Below are positions 1 to 9,259 of a stretch of 64,000 nucleotides of DNA, in pieces (within the stretch, counting starts at the first letter, position 1; each line of letters starts with the position of its first letter). Origin of the DNA: Marinobacter maritimus (GTDB taxonomy: Bacteria > Pseudomonadota > Gammaproteobacteria > Pseudomonadales > Oleiphilaceae); assembly GCF_007671675.1 (NCBI RefSeq), contig NZ_VCGW01000002.1, forward strand, positions 682,001 through 746,000, in the 5' to 3' direction. The notes beneath the pieces are model-generated. The model had not been told where the DNA came from and made no database searches. It worked only from the letters and a program-made list of their open reading frames with translations. Made by a program: the position numbers and the translations under genes.

Positions 1-1
1 C

Positions 2-238
<237 letters not shown>

Positions 239-291
239 GTTGCAGTTTCTGAGCCTCATTCCCTGAATCCGGATGGACGGAACTCTAAGCC

Positions 292-1632
292 ATGGTTAAG
301 CATGCGGTAGAAGCAAACTTTGATGGCCTGGTTGGCCCAACCCACAATTATGCGGGCCTGTCCTGGGGTAATGTGGCATCGAAATCCAATGTGAATGCGG
401 TATCCAATCCCCGTGAGGCGGCACTTCAGGGGCTGGCAAAAATGAAGCGGCTGGCTGATCACGGCTATGTTCAGGGCATTTTGCCGCCCCATGAACGCCC
501 ACATATCCCATCGCTGAGAGCGCTCGGGTTCAGCGGTACGGATGCACAGGTTCTGGAACAGGCTGCAAAATCCAGTCCTTCCATTCTGGCGGCGGTGTCT
601 TCGGCTTCCTCCATGTGGACAGCCAATGCCGCCACCGTCTCACCCAGTGCCGACACCGCCGATCACCGTGTGCATTTCACGCCCGCCAATCTGAGCGCCA
701 AGTACCACCGCTCCATTGAGCATACCGTGACCGGCCGCACTCTGAAGTCCATCTTCGCGGACGATGGCTATTTTGCCCATCACCCGGCGCTGCCTTCGGT
801 CAGCCATTTTGGTGATGAAGGTGCAGCCAATCACACTCGCCTGTGTGGCCGCTATGGTGAGCCTGGGGTGGAGTTGTTCGTGTACGGTCAGGTTGCGTTC
901 AACGAGCAAGCACCTGCACCGCAAAAATACCCGGCCCGTCAAACACTGGAGGCTTCGCAGGCTATAGCTCGCTTGCATGGGCTGAAAAACCAGAACCTGG
1001 TGTTTGCCCAGCAGAACCCGGCAGCAATTGATGCCGGTGTATTCCATAACGACGTTATTGCCGTGGGCAATGGCAACACCCTGTTCTACCACGACATGGC
1101 GTTTCTGAACGAAGAACAGGTATTGTCCGATATCCGTGCACGCCTTACCGGGGCGGAACTTGAGGCTGTTCGTGTGAGCAGTGCGGAGGTGGCGCTCGAG
1201 GATGCAGTCGCTTCGTATCTGTTCAACAGCCAACTGCTGAATACGCCCGATGGCATGCTGCTGGCGGTTCCCGGCGAGTGCAGGGACATCGCGTCTGTCA
1301 GTCAGTATCTGGATAAACTCCTGGCGGCTGATGGGCCGATTACGGCGGTGGAAGTGTTTGATGTGAAACAATCCATGCGCAATGGAGGCGGCCCTGCCTG
1401 TTTGCGCTTGCGTGTGGTTCTGAATGACGACGAACTGCAGGCCATGCATCGCGGCGTGATTCTCACCGACAAGCTATACGAGCGCCTGACCACCTGGGTT
1501 GCAGCGCATTACCGTGATCAGCTTGCCCGCGAAGATCTTGCCGACCCTATGTTGCTGGATGAGGTGCGTAAAGCACTGGATGAGCTGACAGGCATTCTGG
1601 GTTTGGGTTCTATCTACGACTTCCAGATTTAG
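292..1632 (+). CDS. astB: N-succinylarginine dihydrolase
   Basis: AstB hydrolyses N2-succinylarginine to succinylornithine, CO2 and two ammonia, the nitrogen-releasing step of arginine catabolism. The 446-residue protein matches the family length (E. coli 447) and begins with the family signature '[18 protein letters not shown]'. The catalytic triad of the family is visible as E176 (in [10 protein letters not shown]), H252 (in [10 protein letters not shown]) and C370 (in GGGPACLRL), with spacing very close to E. coli. It lies directly downstream of astD as part of an ast operon. The next gene in the usual order, astE, is not here but 5 kb away on the other strand. Confidence 0.95.
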   Translation: MVKHAVEANFDGLVGPTHNYAGLSWGNVASKSNVNAVSNPREAALQGLAKMKRLADHGYVQGILPPHERPHIPSLRALGFSGTDAQVLEQAAKSSPSILAAVSSASSMWTANAATVSPSADTADHRVHFTPANLSAKYHRSIEHTVTGRTLKSIFADDGYFAHHPALPSVSHFGDEGAANHTRLCGRYGEPGVELFVYGQVAFNEQAPAPQKYPARQTLEASQAIARLHGLKNQNLVFAQQNPAAIDAGVFHNDVIAVGNGNTLFYHDMAFLNEEQVLSDIRARLTGAELEAVRVSSAEVALEDAVASYLFNSQLLNTPDGMLLAVPGECRDIASVSQYLDKLLAADGPITAVEVFDVKQSMRNGGGPACLRLRVVLNDDELQAMHRGVILTDKLYERLTTWVAAHYRDQLAREDLADPMLLDEVRKALDELTGILGLGSIYDFQI

Positions 1633-1647
1633 GAACTTCTCAGTGCC

Positions 1648-2289
1648 TCAACAAGAGGCAGCGATTGACGATGTCAGCATATCCATAGTGTGCCGGATCA
1701 GATTCTCAGCGGGGAAGCTGACGTCGCTTTCACTGGTTTCCGACTGGCATAGCAAAATGACACCGTGCAACGCCCCACGCAGATAAAGAGCGGTCTGTTC
1801 CGGGCTTTTGATACGCTGACGGCTCATAGTGCCGTCCTCAAGCCCCAGCTCGATAGCCTCTATCATCAGCTCCATAAGTTCTGATTTCGAGCAAAGCATC
1901 TCCATGGTCTGGGTCTCGTCGGCCTCTGCCATGGCGGTTGAAGCTTTGGTGAGTGCTGAGAAGTAATCCGGCTCGTCCAGGTAGAAGCGGTAGTAGGATT
2001 CCCCCATAGCCCGTATTTGCGACAGCCCCGTATCGGCGGTGTTTTTAGCCTTTCTGAAGCGTTCAGACAGGCTGTGCCCGGCCCTGAGCATAATGCCTCG
2101 CTGAATAGCGGCCTTGTCCTTGAAGTACACATACAGCAGTGCCCGGCTCAGGCTGGCCATGCGTGCAATGTCATCCATGGATGTGCGCTCGTAACCCTTC
2201 TCGGAGAAAACGTGCTCTGCAGCATCCAGAATAGCGTTATAACGGGCCTGCTTCTCCCGCTCGCGACGTGTTTTCAGAACTTCAGTCAT
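1648..2289 (-). CDS. TetR-family repressor of the adjacent RND efflux pump
   Basis: This 213-residue TetR/AcrR-type regulator has an N-terminal helix-turn-helix at about residues 15-62 (AILDAAEHVFSEKGYERTSM, then ARMASLSRALLYVYFKDK) and a variable ligand-binding C-terminal half. It is divergent from a membrane-fusion protein and RND pump. The 162-bp gap between them contains a conspicuous double palindrome (2352-2381), so local repression of both genes with relief by a pump substrate is the likely scheme. The effector cannot be read from sequence. The 3' end lies 15 bp from the end of astB, convergent with it. Confidence 0.85.
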   Translation of the reverse strand: MTEVLKTRREREKQARYNAILDAAEHVFSEKGYERTSMDDIARMASLSRALLYVYFKDKAAIQRGIMLRAGHSLSERFRKAKNTADTGLSQIRAMGESYYRFYLDEPDYFSALTKASTAMAEADETQTMEMLCSKSELMELMIEAIELGLEDGTMSRQRIKSPEQTALYLRGALHGVILLCQSETSESDVSFPAENLIRHTMDMLTSSIAASC

Positions 2290-2350
2290 CCGGTCCTCTC
2301 ATCAGAGTCTTTCGCCGGCCAAGTGCCAGTGGGAGAATAAAAGCCGATTA

Positions 2351-2381
2351 TTGACATAATGTCAAAGAATGACATTATGTC
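2351..2381. promoter_or_regulatory. Double palindromic operator of the TetR repressor, overlapping a promoter
   Basis: TGACATAATGTCA (2352-2364) is followed, after 5 bases, by TGACATTATGTC (2370-2381). Each arm is itself nearly palindromic and the pair is also an inverted repeat. TTGACA (2351-2356) and CATTAT (2373-2378), 16 bp apart, could be the -35 and -10 boxes of the pump promoter, so a bound repressor would cover it. This is the expected geometry for two TetR dimers. Confidence 0.7.
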
Positions 2382-2451
2382 GAAACCAATAACCTGATTT
2401 CCGCAGGAAGCGGTATCGACAACAACTTGAACAAGGACGAAAGGATAACTT

Positions 2452-3531
2452 ATGACACCATTCCGCACCCCTGTTGCCCTTATTTTTCTCGCTGCCAGCG
2501 GCCTGTTTCTTTCCGGTTGCATGGCCGATGATGTGCAGGAGGCACCTGGCGAGCATGTGGTGTCCGTGCGCGTTTCAGAAGTAACCGGCGGTGAAGCTCA
2601 GGAAATAACCCTGAGGTTTTCCGGGATCGTGCGTTCAACCCAGAGGGCAACCTTGACGTTCCAGGTCAGCGGCACACTGAGAGAGCGTGCGGTAGAACTG
2701 GGCCAGACAGTTGCGGCCGGAGATGTACTCGCCCGGGTCTATAACCCGGCGCTGGAGCCCGCTCGGGATTCAGCCAGAGCCAGGCTGGAAGAACTGAGAA
2801 CCGGATACAATCAGGCAAAACGCGAATGGGAACGGTCCAGCCGTCTGCACAAGCGCGGTGTGGTCTCCGAGCAGAACCTGGAGCAGATCGCCGCCAGACG
2901 CGACTCTCTGAAAGCCAGCGTTGCGACAGCTCAGGCTTCGCTTTCGGAGGCTACTCAGCTACTGCAAGAAAGCACTTTACGAGCACCGTTTGGCGGACGT
3001 GTTGAGGCGCTTCTGGTCGAGAATGACGAGTTTGTCGCTGCCGGTCAGCCGGTTATGCGCTTGTCTTCACCGGAAGGCAAGGAAGTGGAAGTGCGAGTGC
3101 CGGCCTACCTGTTGGCTCATGTGTCGGTAGATCAGGAGCTACCCGTGTGGTCTGTGCAGAATCGCATTGAGGCTCCGGTGACCGGCTCTGTTGTCGAAAT
3201 TGCGCAGGCAGGTGCAATCCGTGGTGAACTTCACCCGGTTCTGGTCAGCCTGCCGGTCAACACTCTGGATACGGGTGAACCGGTAGAAGTAGGTATTACA
3301 CCGCTTCGCGAGTCGGCACTTACCGTTCCACTCTTGTCGGTTATCCGCAGCGCGGACGGTATGAGGGTATTTCGGGTGCGCGATGGCGTGGCACGCCGTG
3401 TGCGTATAGACGTTGAGCGTGTAGTCGGCGAGCGCGTTGTTGTGCGCACAGGTGAGCTGGAGCCAGGAGATCAGGTGGTTTACGCGGGCATAACCCGCCT
3501 CGCAGACGGTGATGCCGTGGAGGTGCGTTAA
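2452..3531 (+). CDS. RND efflux membrane-fusion lipoprotein (periplasmic adaptor)
   Basis: This 359-residue adaptor links an inner-membrane RND pump to an outer-membrane channel. The signal peptide ends in a lipobox (LSGC, lipidated Cys at residue 23), so the protein is probably anchored to a membrane in the periplasm. A biotinyl-lipoyl-like part (RERAVELGQTVAAGDVLARV), a coiled-coil hairpin of about residues 105-165 and beta-barrel segments follow in the usual HlyD/AcrA order. Its stop codon overlaps the start of the RND gene (TAATG), so the two are translationally coupled. No outer-membrane TolC-like gene is adjacent; a shared one elsewhere must serve. Substrate unknown. Confidence 0.88.
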   Translation: MTPFRTPVALIFLAASGLFLSGCMADDVQEAPGEHVVSVRVSEVTGGEAQEITLRFSGIVRSTQRATLTFQVSGTLRERAVELGQTVAAGDVLARVYNPALEPARDSARARLEELRTGYNQAKREWERSSRLHKRGVVSEQNLEQIAARRDSLKASVATAQASLSEATQLLQESTLRAPFGGRVEALLVENDEFVAAGQPVMRLSSPEGKEVEVRVPAYLLAHVSVDQELPVWSVQNRIEAPVTGSVVEIAQAGAIRGELHPVLVSLPVNTLDTGEPVEVGITPLRESALTVPLLSVIRSADGMRVFRVRDGVARRVRIDVERVVGERVVVRTGELEPGDQVVYAGITRLADGDAVEVR

Positions 3532-6500
3532 TGACGCGCCGGCTGCTTAACTTCCAACGTTTATTGGGCATGGTGGTTACCATGCTTTGTCTGTTGGGCC
3601 TGGCTGCGTATAGCACCATGCCGCGGCAGGAAGACCCGTCGTTCCCATACCGGGCCGGGCTGATCTCGGTGAGCTATCCCGGTGCCAGCGCCGATGCGGT
3701 AGAGCGATTGGTGCTCAGGCCGCTGACAGACGAGCTGCGCCAGGTGGAAGAAGTAGACATATCCCAGGGCACAGCCCGCACAGGCGTGGCGCTTGTGAGA
3801 TTGCGCCTCAACGATGACATCTATGATACGGACCCGGCCTGGGATCGTATCCGCCAGGCGATGGAGCGTGCGAGACAGGACTTCCCGGGCGACGTCGGCC
3901 AGATGGTTCTGGATGATCGACTGATCGATAACCCTGCCATTGTGCTGGCCATTGGCGGCGCGCCTTCGGTGAGTGAGCTGACGGATGTGGCCGAACGGCT
4001 CAAACAGAACCTCTCCGATCTTACCGGTGTTTCCCGTATTGAACTGGAAGGGGATGCTGACGAGCAAATTACACTTGCCCTGGATGACGCCGCGCTTTAC
4101 CGACTAGGTATATCACCGGCCCGGATTCTGCAAACCCTGGCTCAACGCAACCAGACTACGCCCGGCGGTTTTGTGGTAGTGGATGGTCGTCGCTTGTCCG
4201 TGCTTCCCAACACCGAGTTTGCCGATATTGATGCCATTCGTGCTACCCCCATTGAACTTCCGGATGGCTCTCAGGTGCCGTTGGCAGCGGCGGCTGATGT
4301 ATGGCGCGGCCCCGCCGAGCCCCGCCAGCCGGAAACCTGGTTTGATGGCGAGCGGGTTGTATTGCTGTCGTTGATCATGGAAGAGGGCGAGACCGATGCG
4401 ATCCGTTTTGGTGAGCGTGTGCGGGAAAGGGTTGCGCAAATTCGTACTGACTTTAAGCCTTACGAAATCCGCGAAATGTTCTTCCAGCCCGATAAGGTTT
4501 CTGACCGCCTTGATAACCTGGCTTGGAGCCTGGTGCTCTCTGTTCTGATTATTGTGGCTGTGGTATTCACCGGCATGGGCATCCGGATGGGGCTGTTGGT
4601 GGCTTCTATCCTGCCGATGGTGGCGCTGATCAGTGTTGGGCTTTATGACCTTGGCGGCGGCGTACTGCATCAGATTGCAGTAATCGGCATGGTGATTTCT
4701 CTGGGTATCCTGATCGACAACGCTATTGTGATTGTTGAAAATATTCAGGGCCATCTGGACGAGGGTATGAGACGCCTGGACGCACTACGCAAAGCCGTCA
4801 GCGAACTCGCTGGGCCACTTGGCGCCTCCACCGGCACCACGCTGGCTGCCTTTGCGCCTCTGCTGCTTGCCAAAGGTGGGGCGGCAGACTTCACCCGAGG
4901 CGTGCCGGTGATGATCATGCTTACTCTGTCCGTCAGTTATTTGCTGGCGGTTTCCGTGGTGCCCCTGCTGGCCGCCCGCTTCCTCAAGCCTCGCCGAAAT
5001 GCCGAGGCTGATCGGTTGATTGGTCTGGCCCGATTTCTCGGCGGACTGGTTTATCGTCACCCCCGGCGACTGATCGCGGCCGGTACCTTGTTGGTTGTAA
5101 TGAGTCTGGCCATGACTCCGTTTATGGCGCAGCAGTTTTTTCCCAACGCCGACCGGCCCCAGGTGATTGTTGAACTCTTCATGCCAGAAGGCACGGACCA
5201 GTCGCGCACCGCAGAAGCCGCTGCCGACCTGGAACACGCCATACGTACACGCCCAAACGCGCTGAAAATCCATCGTTTTGTGGGCTTCACCGGCCCTGCG
5301 TTCTATTACAACCTCCAGCGTGCACCCCAGGCTCCGAACAGAGGCCGGCTGGTGGTAACGACGCCAACGCTGGAAGACACCACCGAAATGATCCGCTGGA
5401 TTCGTGCCCATGTGAATGAACAAATGCCCGAGCTGGACGTAACCGTAGGCATTCTCGGGCAGGGGCCGCCTAGCATTGCTCCGGTGGAGGTGCGTGTTTA
5501 TCACGCCGATGAGCAAGCGCGCATTCACGCGGTGGAACAGCTGTTCAGCGCGTTGCGCGAAGTGGAGGGTACCGTGGATGTCCGGCACGATCTCGACATT
5601 GGCGTTCCCAGCATTGCGATCAACGTAGACGATGCCGTCGCTGCAAGATACGGGCTTACCAGGGCGGACGTGGCGCAGAGCCTCTACGGCCAGAGCTTTG
5701 GTGTTGTTGCTGAGCGCTACCGTCAGGAAAAAGACCCGATTCCATTGGTGTTGAGGTCGCAGGAAGGTACAACCTTGCCTCTGGAGCGCCTGCTTTCAGT
5801 GAATATCTACAACGATCTCGGACAAGCGGTTCCGCTGTCTGCCGTTGCCAGCGTTGAAACCGCATGGGAGCCAGCCGCACGTTATTTGCGAAACGGTGCC
5901 CGGCTTAACTCCGTTACCGCTAACCTGCTGACCGGTTACAGTTTCAGTCAGGCACTGAGCGGCCTTAATCTTGCACTGGAAGAAAATCCTCTGCCTGAAG
6001 GTACTCGTCTGGAAATGGGTGGCGATGCCGAAGGTTCCGGCGACGCCAACGGTGCTTTGCTGACAGCCGCCCCGATCGGCATACTCCTGTTGCTGTTTTT
6101 CCTGCTGCTGCAATTCAATTCGTTCCGGCGTGTGGGCATCATCCTGCTAACCGTGCCCCTGGCCACGGTGGGTATTTTCCCGGGACTGGTGCTCTCGGGA
6201 TCACCCTTCGGATTCCAGTCATTGCTGGGTGTGATCGCGCTGGTAGGCATTGTGGTGAACAACGCCATCGTGCTGCTTGATGTGATGGACAGAGAGCTGG
6301 AGAGCGGTGAGAACATACACGAAGCCATGCGCAAAGCCGTTGTGCAAAGAACCCGGCCCATCCTGCTGACTACAGCAACCACTGTGGCTGGCCTGCTGCC
6401 GCTGGCGTTCTCCAGCTCCACACTCTGGCCGCCCATGGCCTGGGCGATTATCTCAGGGCTTCTGGCCTCAACCGTACTGACCCTGCTGGTGATTCCGGCG

Positions 6501-6557
6501 GTATGCACGCAGTTGATCAAGGTGAAAGTTGCCGAGCCGGAAAACGCCCCGGCTTAG
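3531..6557 (+). CDS. RND-family efflux pump, inner-membrane subunit
   Basis: This 1008-residue AcrB/HAE1-type proton-driven transporter has the expected two halves, each with one membrane helix, a large periplasmic loop and a cluster of helices (about residues 325-470 and 850-995). The fourth helix carries GILIDNAIVIVEN, where most multidrug pumps have two adjacent Asp; here the second is Asn, as in some members of the superfamily. The second half carries VGIVVNNAIVLLD at the corresponding place. The protein is slightly shorter than typical 1030-1050-residue pumps. It is coupled to the adaptor upstream and controlled by the divergent TetR gene. Solvent, dye or drug export is likely but not determinable. 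Confidence 0.9.
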   Translation: MTRRLLNFQRLLGMVVTMLCLLGLAAYSTMPRQEDPSFPYRAGLISVSYPGASADAVERLVLRPLTDELRQVEEVDISQGTARTGVALVRLRLNDDIYDTDPAWDRIRQAMERARQDFPGDVGQMVLDDRLIDNPAIVLAIGGAPSVSELTDVAERLKQNLSDLTGVSRIELEGDADEQITLALDDAALYRLGISPARILQTLAQRNQTTPGGFVVVDGRRLSVLPNTEFADIDAIRATPIELPDGSQVPLAAAADVWRGPAEPRQPETWFDGERVVLLSLIMEEGETDAIRFGERVRERVAQIRTDFKPYEIREMFFQPDKVSDRLDNLAWSLVLSVLIIVAVVFTGMGIRMGLLVASILPMVALISVGLYDLGGGVLHQIAVIGMVISLGILIDNAIVIVENIQGHLDEGMRRLDALRKAVSELAGPLGASTGTTLAAFAPLLLAKGGAADFTRGVPVMIMLTLSVSYLLAVSVVPLLAARFLKPRRNAEADRLIGLARFLGGLVYRHPRRLIAAGTLLVVMSLAMTPFMAQQFFPNADRPQVIVELFMPEGTDQSRTAEAAADLEHAIRTRPNALKIHRFVGFTGPAFYYNLQRAPQAPNRGRLVVTTPTLEDTTEMIRWIRAHVNEQMPELDVTVGILGQGPPSIAPVEVRVYHADEQARIHAVEQLFSALREVEGTVDVRHDLDIGVPSIAINVDDAVAARYGLTRADVAQSLYGQSFGVVAERYRQEKDPIPLVLRSQEGTTLPLERLLSVNIYNDLGQAVPLSAVASVETAWEPAARYLRNGARLNSVTANLLTGYSFSQALSGLNLALEENPLPEGTRLEMGGDAEGSGDANGALLTAAPIGILLLLFFLLLQFNSFRRVGIILLTVPLATVGIFPGLVLSGSPFGFQSLLGVIALVGIVVNNAIVLLDVMDRELESGENIHEAMRKAVVQRTRPILLTTATTVAGLLPLAFSSSTLWPPMAWAIISGLLASTVLTLLVIPAVCTQLIKVKVAEPENAPA

Positions 6558-6570
6558 ATTTCCGGCGGGT

Positions 6571-7608
6571 TTACCTGGGCCTGATCATCAGGCCCACCCG
6601 CTGACCAACCGGCACATCCCGGTTCGGAAACACAACTGCCTCTGCGGTTGCACCAACCCGGTAACAGGCATTGTCATCATCCCAGATGACGGTGCCTGGT
6701 GGGTATTCAGTAAAATTGGCCACATCGTCCGGAATGTGAAACCGGAAATTCTTCCCGGTGTTCAGGATTTCATGAACCACTTCAAACACCGTGAGATGGT
6801 CAAACGGTGGCTGCTTGGCCGGGCAAGGCTCGCCACAAAAACGTCGCCGAAGGGCCTTCTTGATCCCCTCAAAACGCTGCAGATCATTCTCGCCGAATGG
6901 CCTGACCTTGCCCAACTCCACTGTAAAGCTCTCAGCCCCCAGCACAGAGGATGAAAACGACGAAAATGTGGTTCCCGCCTTGTGTTGCAGCAACAGCGTT
7001 TCCACCTCCGCTTCCAGCAGAAAATCACACTGCACCTTCGGCACCTGCCGGCCCTCAATAAACGGATAAAGCGCAAACTTTTCCCGTTTGGAAGGCCTTA
7101 TGGCCGTATGCAAATCGTAATGGGACAAGGCTTGCGGATGCGCCATGGCAAACTGACGGCAAGCCTCCTCAAGAAACTGCGCCCGCGCCGCTTCCGGCAA
7201 CCCAACATACTCCTGTTTACCATGAGCGCCGTTGAGCAACCGATTAAGATTCACATCCAGAAACCGCTCCCCGGCCACCATCGCCGGTGGGTTCCCCAGA
7301 ATCAGCAGCAGCGGGGAAGCCAGTTGCCACTCCCCATTCAGCAGCTCACTGACCAGCGCGTTCAGAACCTCAATGGGTGCGGTTTCATTGCCATGAATGC
7401 CGGCAGACATAATCAAGGCTTCCTGGTTCGGATTTTCACGGTTGGCCGGCGGTAAGAGCTGTAACACACCAACAGCTTTACGGCTTATGCGGGTGCCATC
7501 GGGAAGCGTGGTTTTGATTTCCGGGAGATCAGCTGTGGCATTGGCAAGCGTGTGGGCTAACCAATCAGGGCTGGCATCAAATAAATGCATTGGTGCGGTT
7601 GCTGTCAT
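6571..7608 (-). CDS. astE: Succinylglutamate desuccinylase
   Basis: AstE is a zinc hydrolase that splits succinylglutamate into succinate and glutamate, the last step of the AST pathway. The 345-residue protein fits the family and shows the M14-type zinc motif 'SAGIHGNETAPIEVL' (His and Glu ligands), 'DVNLNRLLNG', and 'YDLHTAIRPS' with the third ligand His, plus the late catalytic Glu in 'SFTVELGKVRPFG'. It is the last gene of a reverse-strand operon that begins with the basic amino-acid ABC transporter at 10892. A 163-bp gap holding a long palindromic repeat separates it from the permease gene. Its separation from astD-astB by an RND unit is unusual. Confidence 0.93.
   Translation of the reverse strand: MTATAPMHLFDASPDWLAHTLANATADLPEIKTTLPDGTRISRKAVGVLQLLPPANRENPNQEALIMSAGIHGNETAPIEVLNALVSELLNGEWQLASPLLLILGNPPAMVAGERFLDVNLNRLLNGAHGKQEYVGLPEAARAQFLEEACRQFAMAHPQALSHYDLHTAIRPSKREKFALYPFIEGRQVPKVQCDFLLEAEVETLLLQHKAGTTFSSFSSSVLGAESFTVELGKVRPFGENDLQRFEGIKKALRRRFCGEPCPAKQPPFDHLTVFEVVHEILNTGKNFRFHIPDDVANFTEYPPGTVIWDDDNACYRVGATAEAVVFPNRDVPVGQRVGLMIRPR
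6577..6595. terminator. Palindrome between convergent RND and astE genes
   Basis: GGGCCTGATCATCAGGCCC (19 bases) is a perfect inverted repeat around one central base. It overlaps the last codons of astE and lies 20 bp past the RND stop. There is no T-run, so it may act as a weak bidirectional terminator or 3'-end stabiliser rather than a classical intrinsic terminator. Confidence 0.35.
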
Positions 7609-7633
7609 GGAGACTCACCGAAAAATTTCGGAG

Positions 7634-7741
7634 GGCGGGCGGTTACGGTCTTTCCGGGAGTGTCTGAAGCCATGGATGGCTTCAGTCAAGCGCACATGAA
7701 TGTGCTCGTAGCGTCTCCCGGAAAGACCGTAATCGCCTGCC
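7634..7741. repeat. Long palindromic intergenic repeat with two inner hairpins
   Basis: Outer arms 7634-7660 and 7715-7741 are complementary over about 27 bp with two mismatches (core TTACGGTCTTTCCGGGAG against CTCCCGGAAAGACCGTAA). Inside the arms are two more hairpins: CTGAAGCC/GGCTTCAG (7663-7684) and GCACAT/ATGTGC (7692-7705). The folded form is a three-way junction like a cloverleaf. Similar palindromic units are, as far as I recall, dispersed in intergenic regions of Marinobacter and related bacteria; only one copy is visible here. It sits inside the transporter-astE operon, so it may affect mRNA processing between these genes. Small reading frames through it are not believable genes. 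Confidence 0.7.
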
Positions 7742-7771
7742 CAGGCACGTTGTTTCAGGCAATGCTTTTAA

Positions 7772-8503
7772 TCAGGAACCCGCTGGTCGCTGATGCCGCA
7801 ACAAATGATTTTCAAGCTTGCGGAATGCGAACACCAGGATAAACGTCAGCGCCATGTAGCAAAGCGCCACAAAGATAAACGCATCAAACGGCGCATAAAA
7901 TCGCGAGTAAATATTTCGTGCCGCCCCCGTAAGATCCACGATGGTCACCACACTCGCAATCGCACTCGAGTGCAGCATGAAAATCACCTCATTGGAATAC
8001 GCCTGTACCGCCCGCCGCGCGGCACTGGGTAGCACAATGCGCCGCATCCGCATGAACCAGCTCATGCCGTAAGCTTTCGCAGCCTCAATCTCACCGTGGG
8101 GCGTTGAAATAATGGCACCACGAATAATCTCCGTAGTGTAGGCACAGGTATTCAGAGTGAACGCCAGCAGAGCAGGGTAGAAAGGCTCCCGGAAAATCTC
8201 CCACCAGAAGGTTTCCTGGATACCGGGAATCTGAGCAACGCCATAGTAAATGATATATAGCTGAATCAGCAGTGGCGTGCCACGGAAAAGGTAGGTGTAA
8301 AGCCACACAGGGCCAGACACAAACGGATTTTTAACCGTGCGAAGAATCGCCAGCGGAACCGCAAAAACAAGCCCGATGATCAGGCACAGAAACACCAGCT
8401 GAACGGTCGTAACCATCCCATCCCAGTACTCCATGATGGTCATGGCTGTAAAAATGTCGTTCTTGTTGAGCCAGGCAGCGATAAAGTCGGGTGGCATCAT
8501 CAA
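7772..8503 (-). CDS. Basic amino-acid ABC transporter, permease subunit (HisM/ArtM type)
   Basis: This 243-residue inner-membrane permease of the polar amino-acid (HisMQ) family has about five helices and the conserved EAA loop region ('GEIEAAKAYGMSWFMRMRRIVLPSA'), which contacts the ATPase. It overlaps the upstream permease gene by 4 bp, indicating a heterodimer made in equal amounts. The operon also encodes the ATPase and binding protein and continues to astE, so import of arginine, ornithine or a related substrate of the AST pathway is likely (aot/his-type system). Confidence 0.88.
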   Translation of the reverse strand: MMMPPDFIAAWLNKNDIFTAMTIMEYWDGMVTTVQLVFLCLIIGLVFAVPLAILRTVKNPFVSGPVWLYTYLFRGTPLLIQLYIIYYGVAQIPGIQETFWWEIFREPFYPALLAFTLNTCAYTTEIIRGAIISTPHGEIEAAKAYGMSWFMRMRRIVLPSAARRAVQAYSNEVIFMLHSSAIASVVTIVDLTGAARNIYSRFYAPFDAFIFVALCYMALTFILVFAFRKLENHLLRHQRPAGS

Positions 8504-9204
8504 CTCTCCTGAATCACGCCGGCATTGGCTCGTTTATCGAGCCATTTGATAAACAGCTCTGAGCCTGCCGTGAGGGCGAGATACACAAACGCCACCGGAA
8601 TGAAAAAGTGGAACGGCATGCGCTCCGCCTTGGCTGCTTCCTCCGCCACACGCACCATATCTGTGAGGCCAATAATGGAAACCAGCGCGGTGGTTTTGAG
8701 CAGCACTTGCCAGTTGTTGCCGATACCCGGTAAAGCATGGCGCAGCATTTGCGGAACCATTACCCTGCGGAAGGTATGCCAGTTGCTGAATCCATACGCG
8801 CGTGCCGCTTCAATCTGGCCGGTTTCAACCGCAAGAAAGGCGCCGCGAAAGGTTTCCGTCATGTAGGCACCAAAGATCAGTCCGATCGTTACCACGCCGG
8901 AAATGAACGGATTAAACTGGAAGAAGAAATCGACTTCGTAGGTTTCCCAAATATAGTCGGAGAGCATGTTTACGCCCACCTGACCGCCGTAGTAAAACAG
9001 CAGCATCATCACCAGATCGGGAACACCACGAATCAGCGTGGTGTAGGCCGTGGCGATGCCAACCGCTACACGGCTGTTTGACAGCTTTGCAGCCGCGCCG
9101 ATCAACCCGAGGGCTAATGCGAGGGCAAGAGACAGGAAGGCAAGTTCTATGGTGACAACTGCTCCGCTCAGCAGTTCCGGCCCATAGCCTTTCAGATCAA
9201 ACAT
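8500..9204 (-). CDS. Basic amino-acid ABC transporter, permease subunit (HisQ/ArtQ type)
   Basis: This 234-residue partner permease has the motif 'GQIEAARAYGFSNWHTFRRV' of the EAA coupling loop and about five membrane helices. It pairs with the permease at 7772 (4-bp overlap) and lies 55 bp downstream of the binding-protein gene. The family transports arginine, ornithine, lysine or histidine; linkage to astE favours arginine/ornithine, but the sequence alone does not fix specificity. Confidence 0.88.
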   Translation of the reverse strand: MFDLKGYGPELLSGAVVTIELAFLSLALALALGLIGAAAKLSNSRVAVGIATAYTTLIRGVPDLVMMLLFYYGGQVGVNMLSDYIWETYEVDFFFQFNPFISGVVTIGLIFGAYMTETFRGAFLAVETGQIEAARAYGFSNWHTFRRVMVPQMLRHALPGIGNNWQVLLKTTALVSIIGLTDMVRVAEEAAKAERMPFHFFIPVAFVYLALTAGSELFIKWLDKRANAGVIQES

Positions 9205-9259
9205 GGGAGTGTCCGGTGATCAGGGGTAGCCGTGATGACTACCCCTGAGGCTTGTGTGT

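Noticed and set aside
1644..1660. TGCCTC/GAGGCA hairpin after astB as terminator
   Set aside because: It has no T-run and lies mostly inside the 3' end of the tetR coding region; it is too weak to call.
7585..7842. Small reading frames across the palindromic repeat
   Set aside because: Their translation is just the repeat; they also run into the 3' end of a permease gene.
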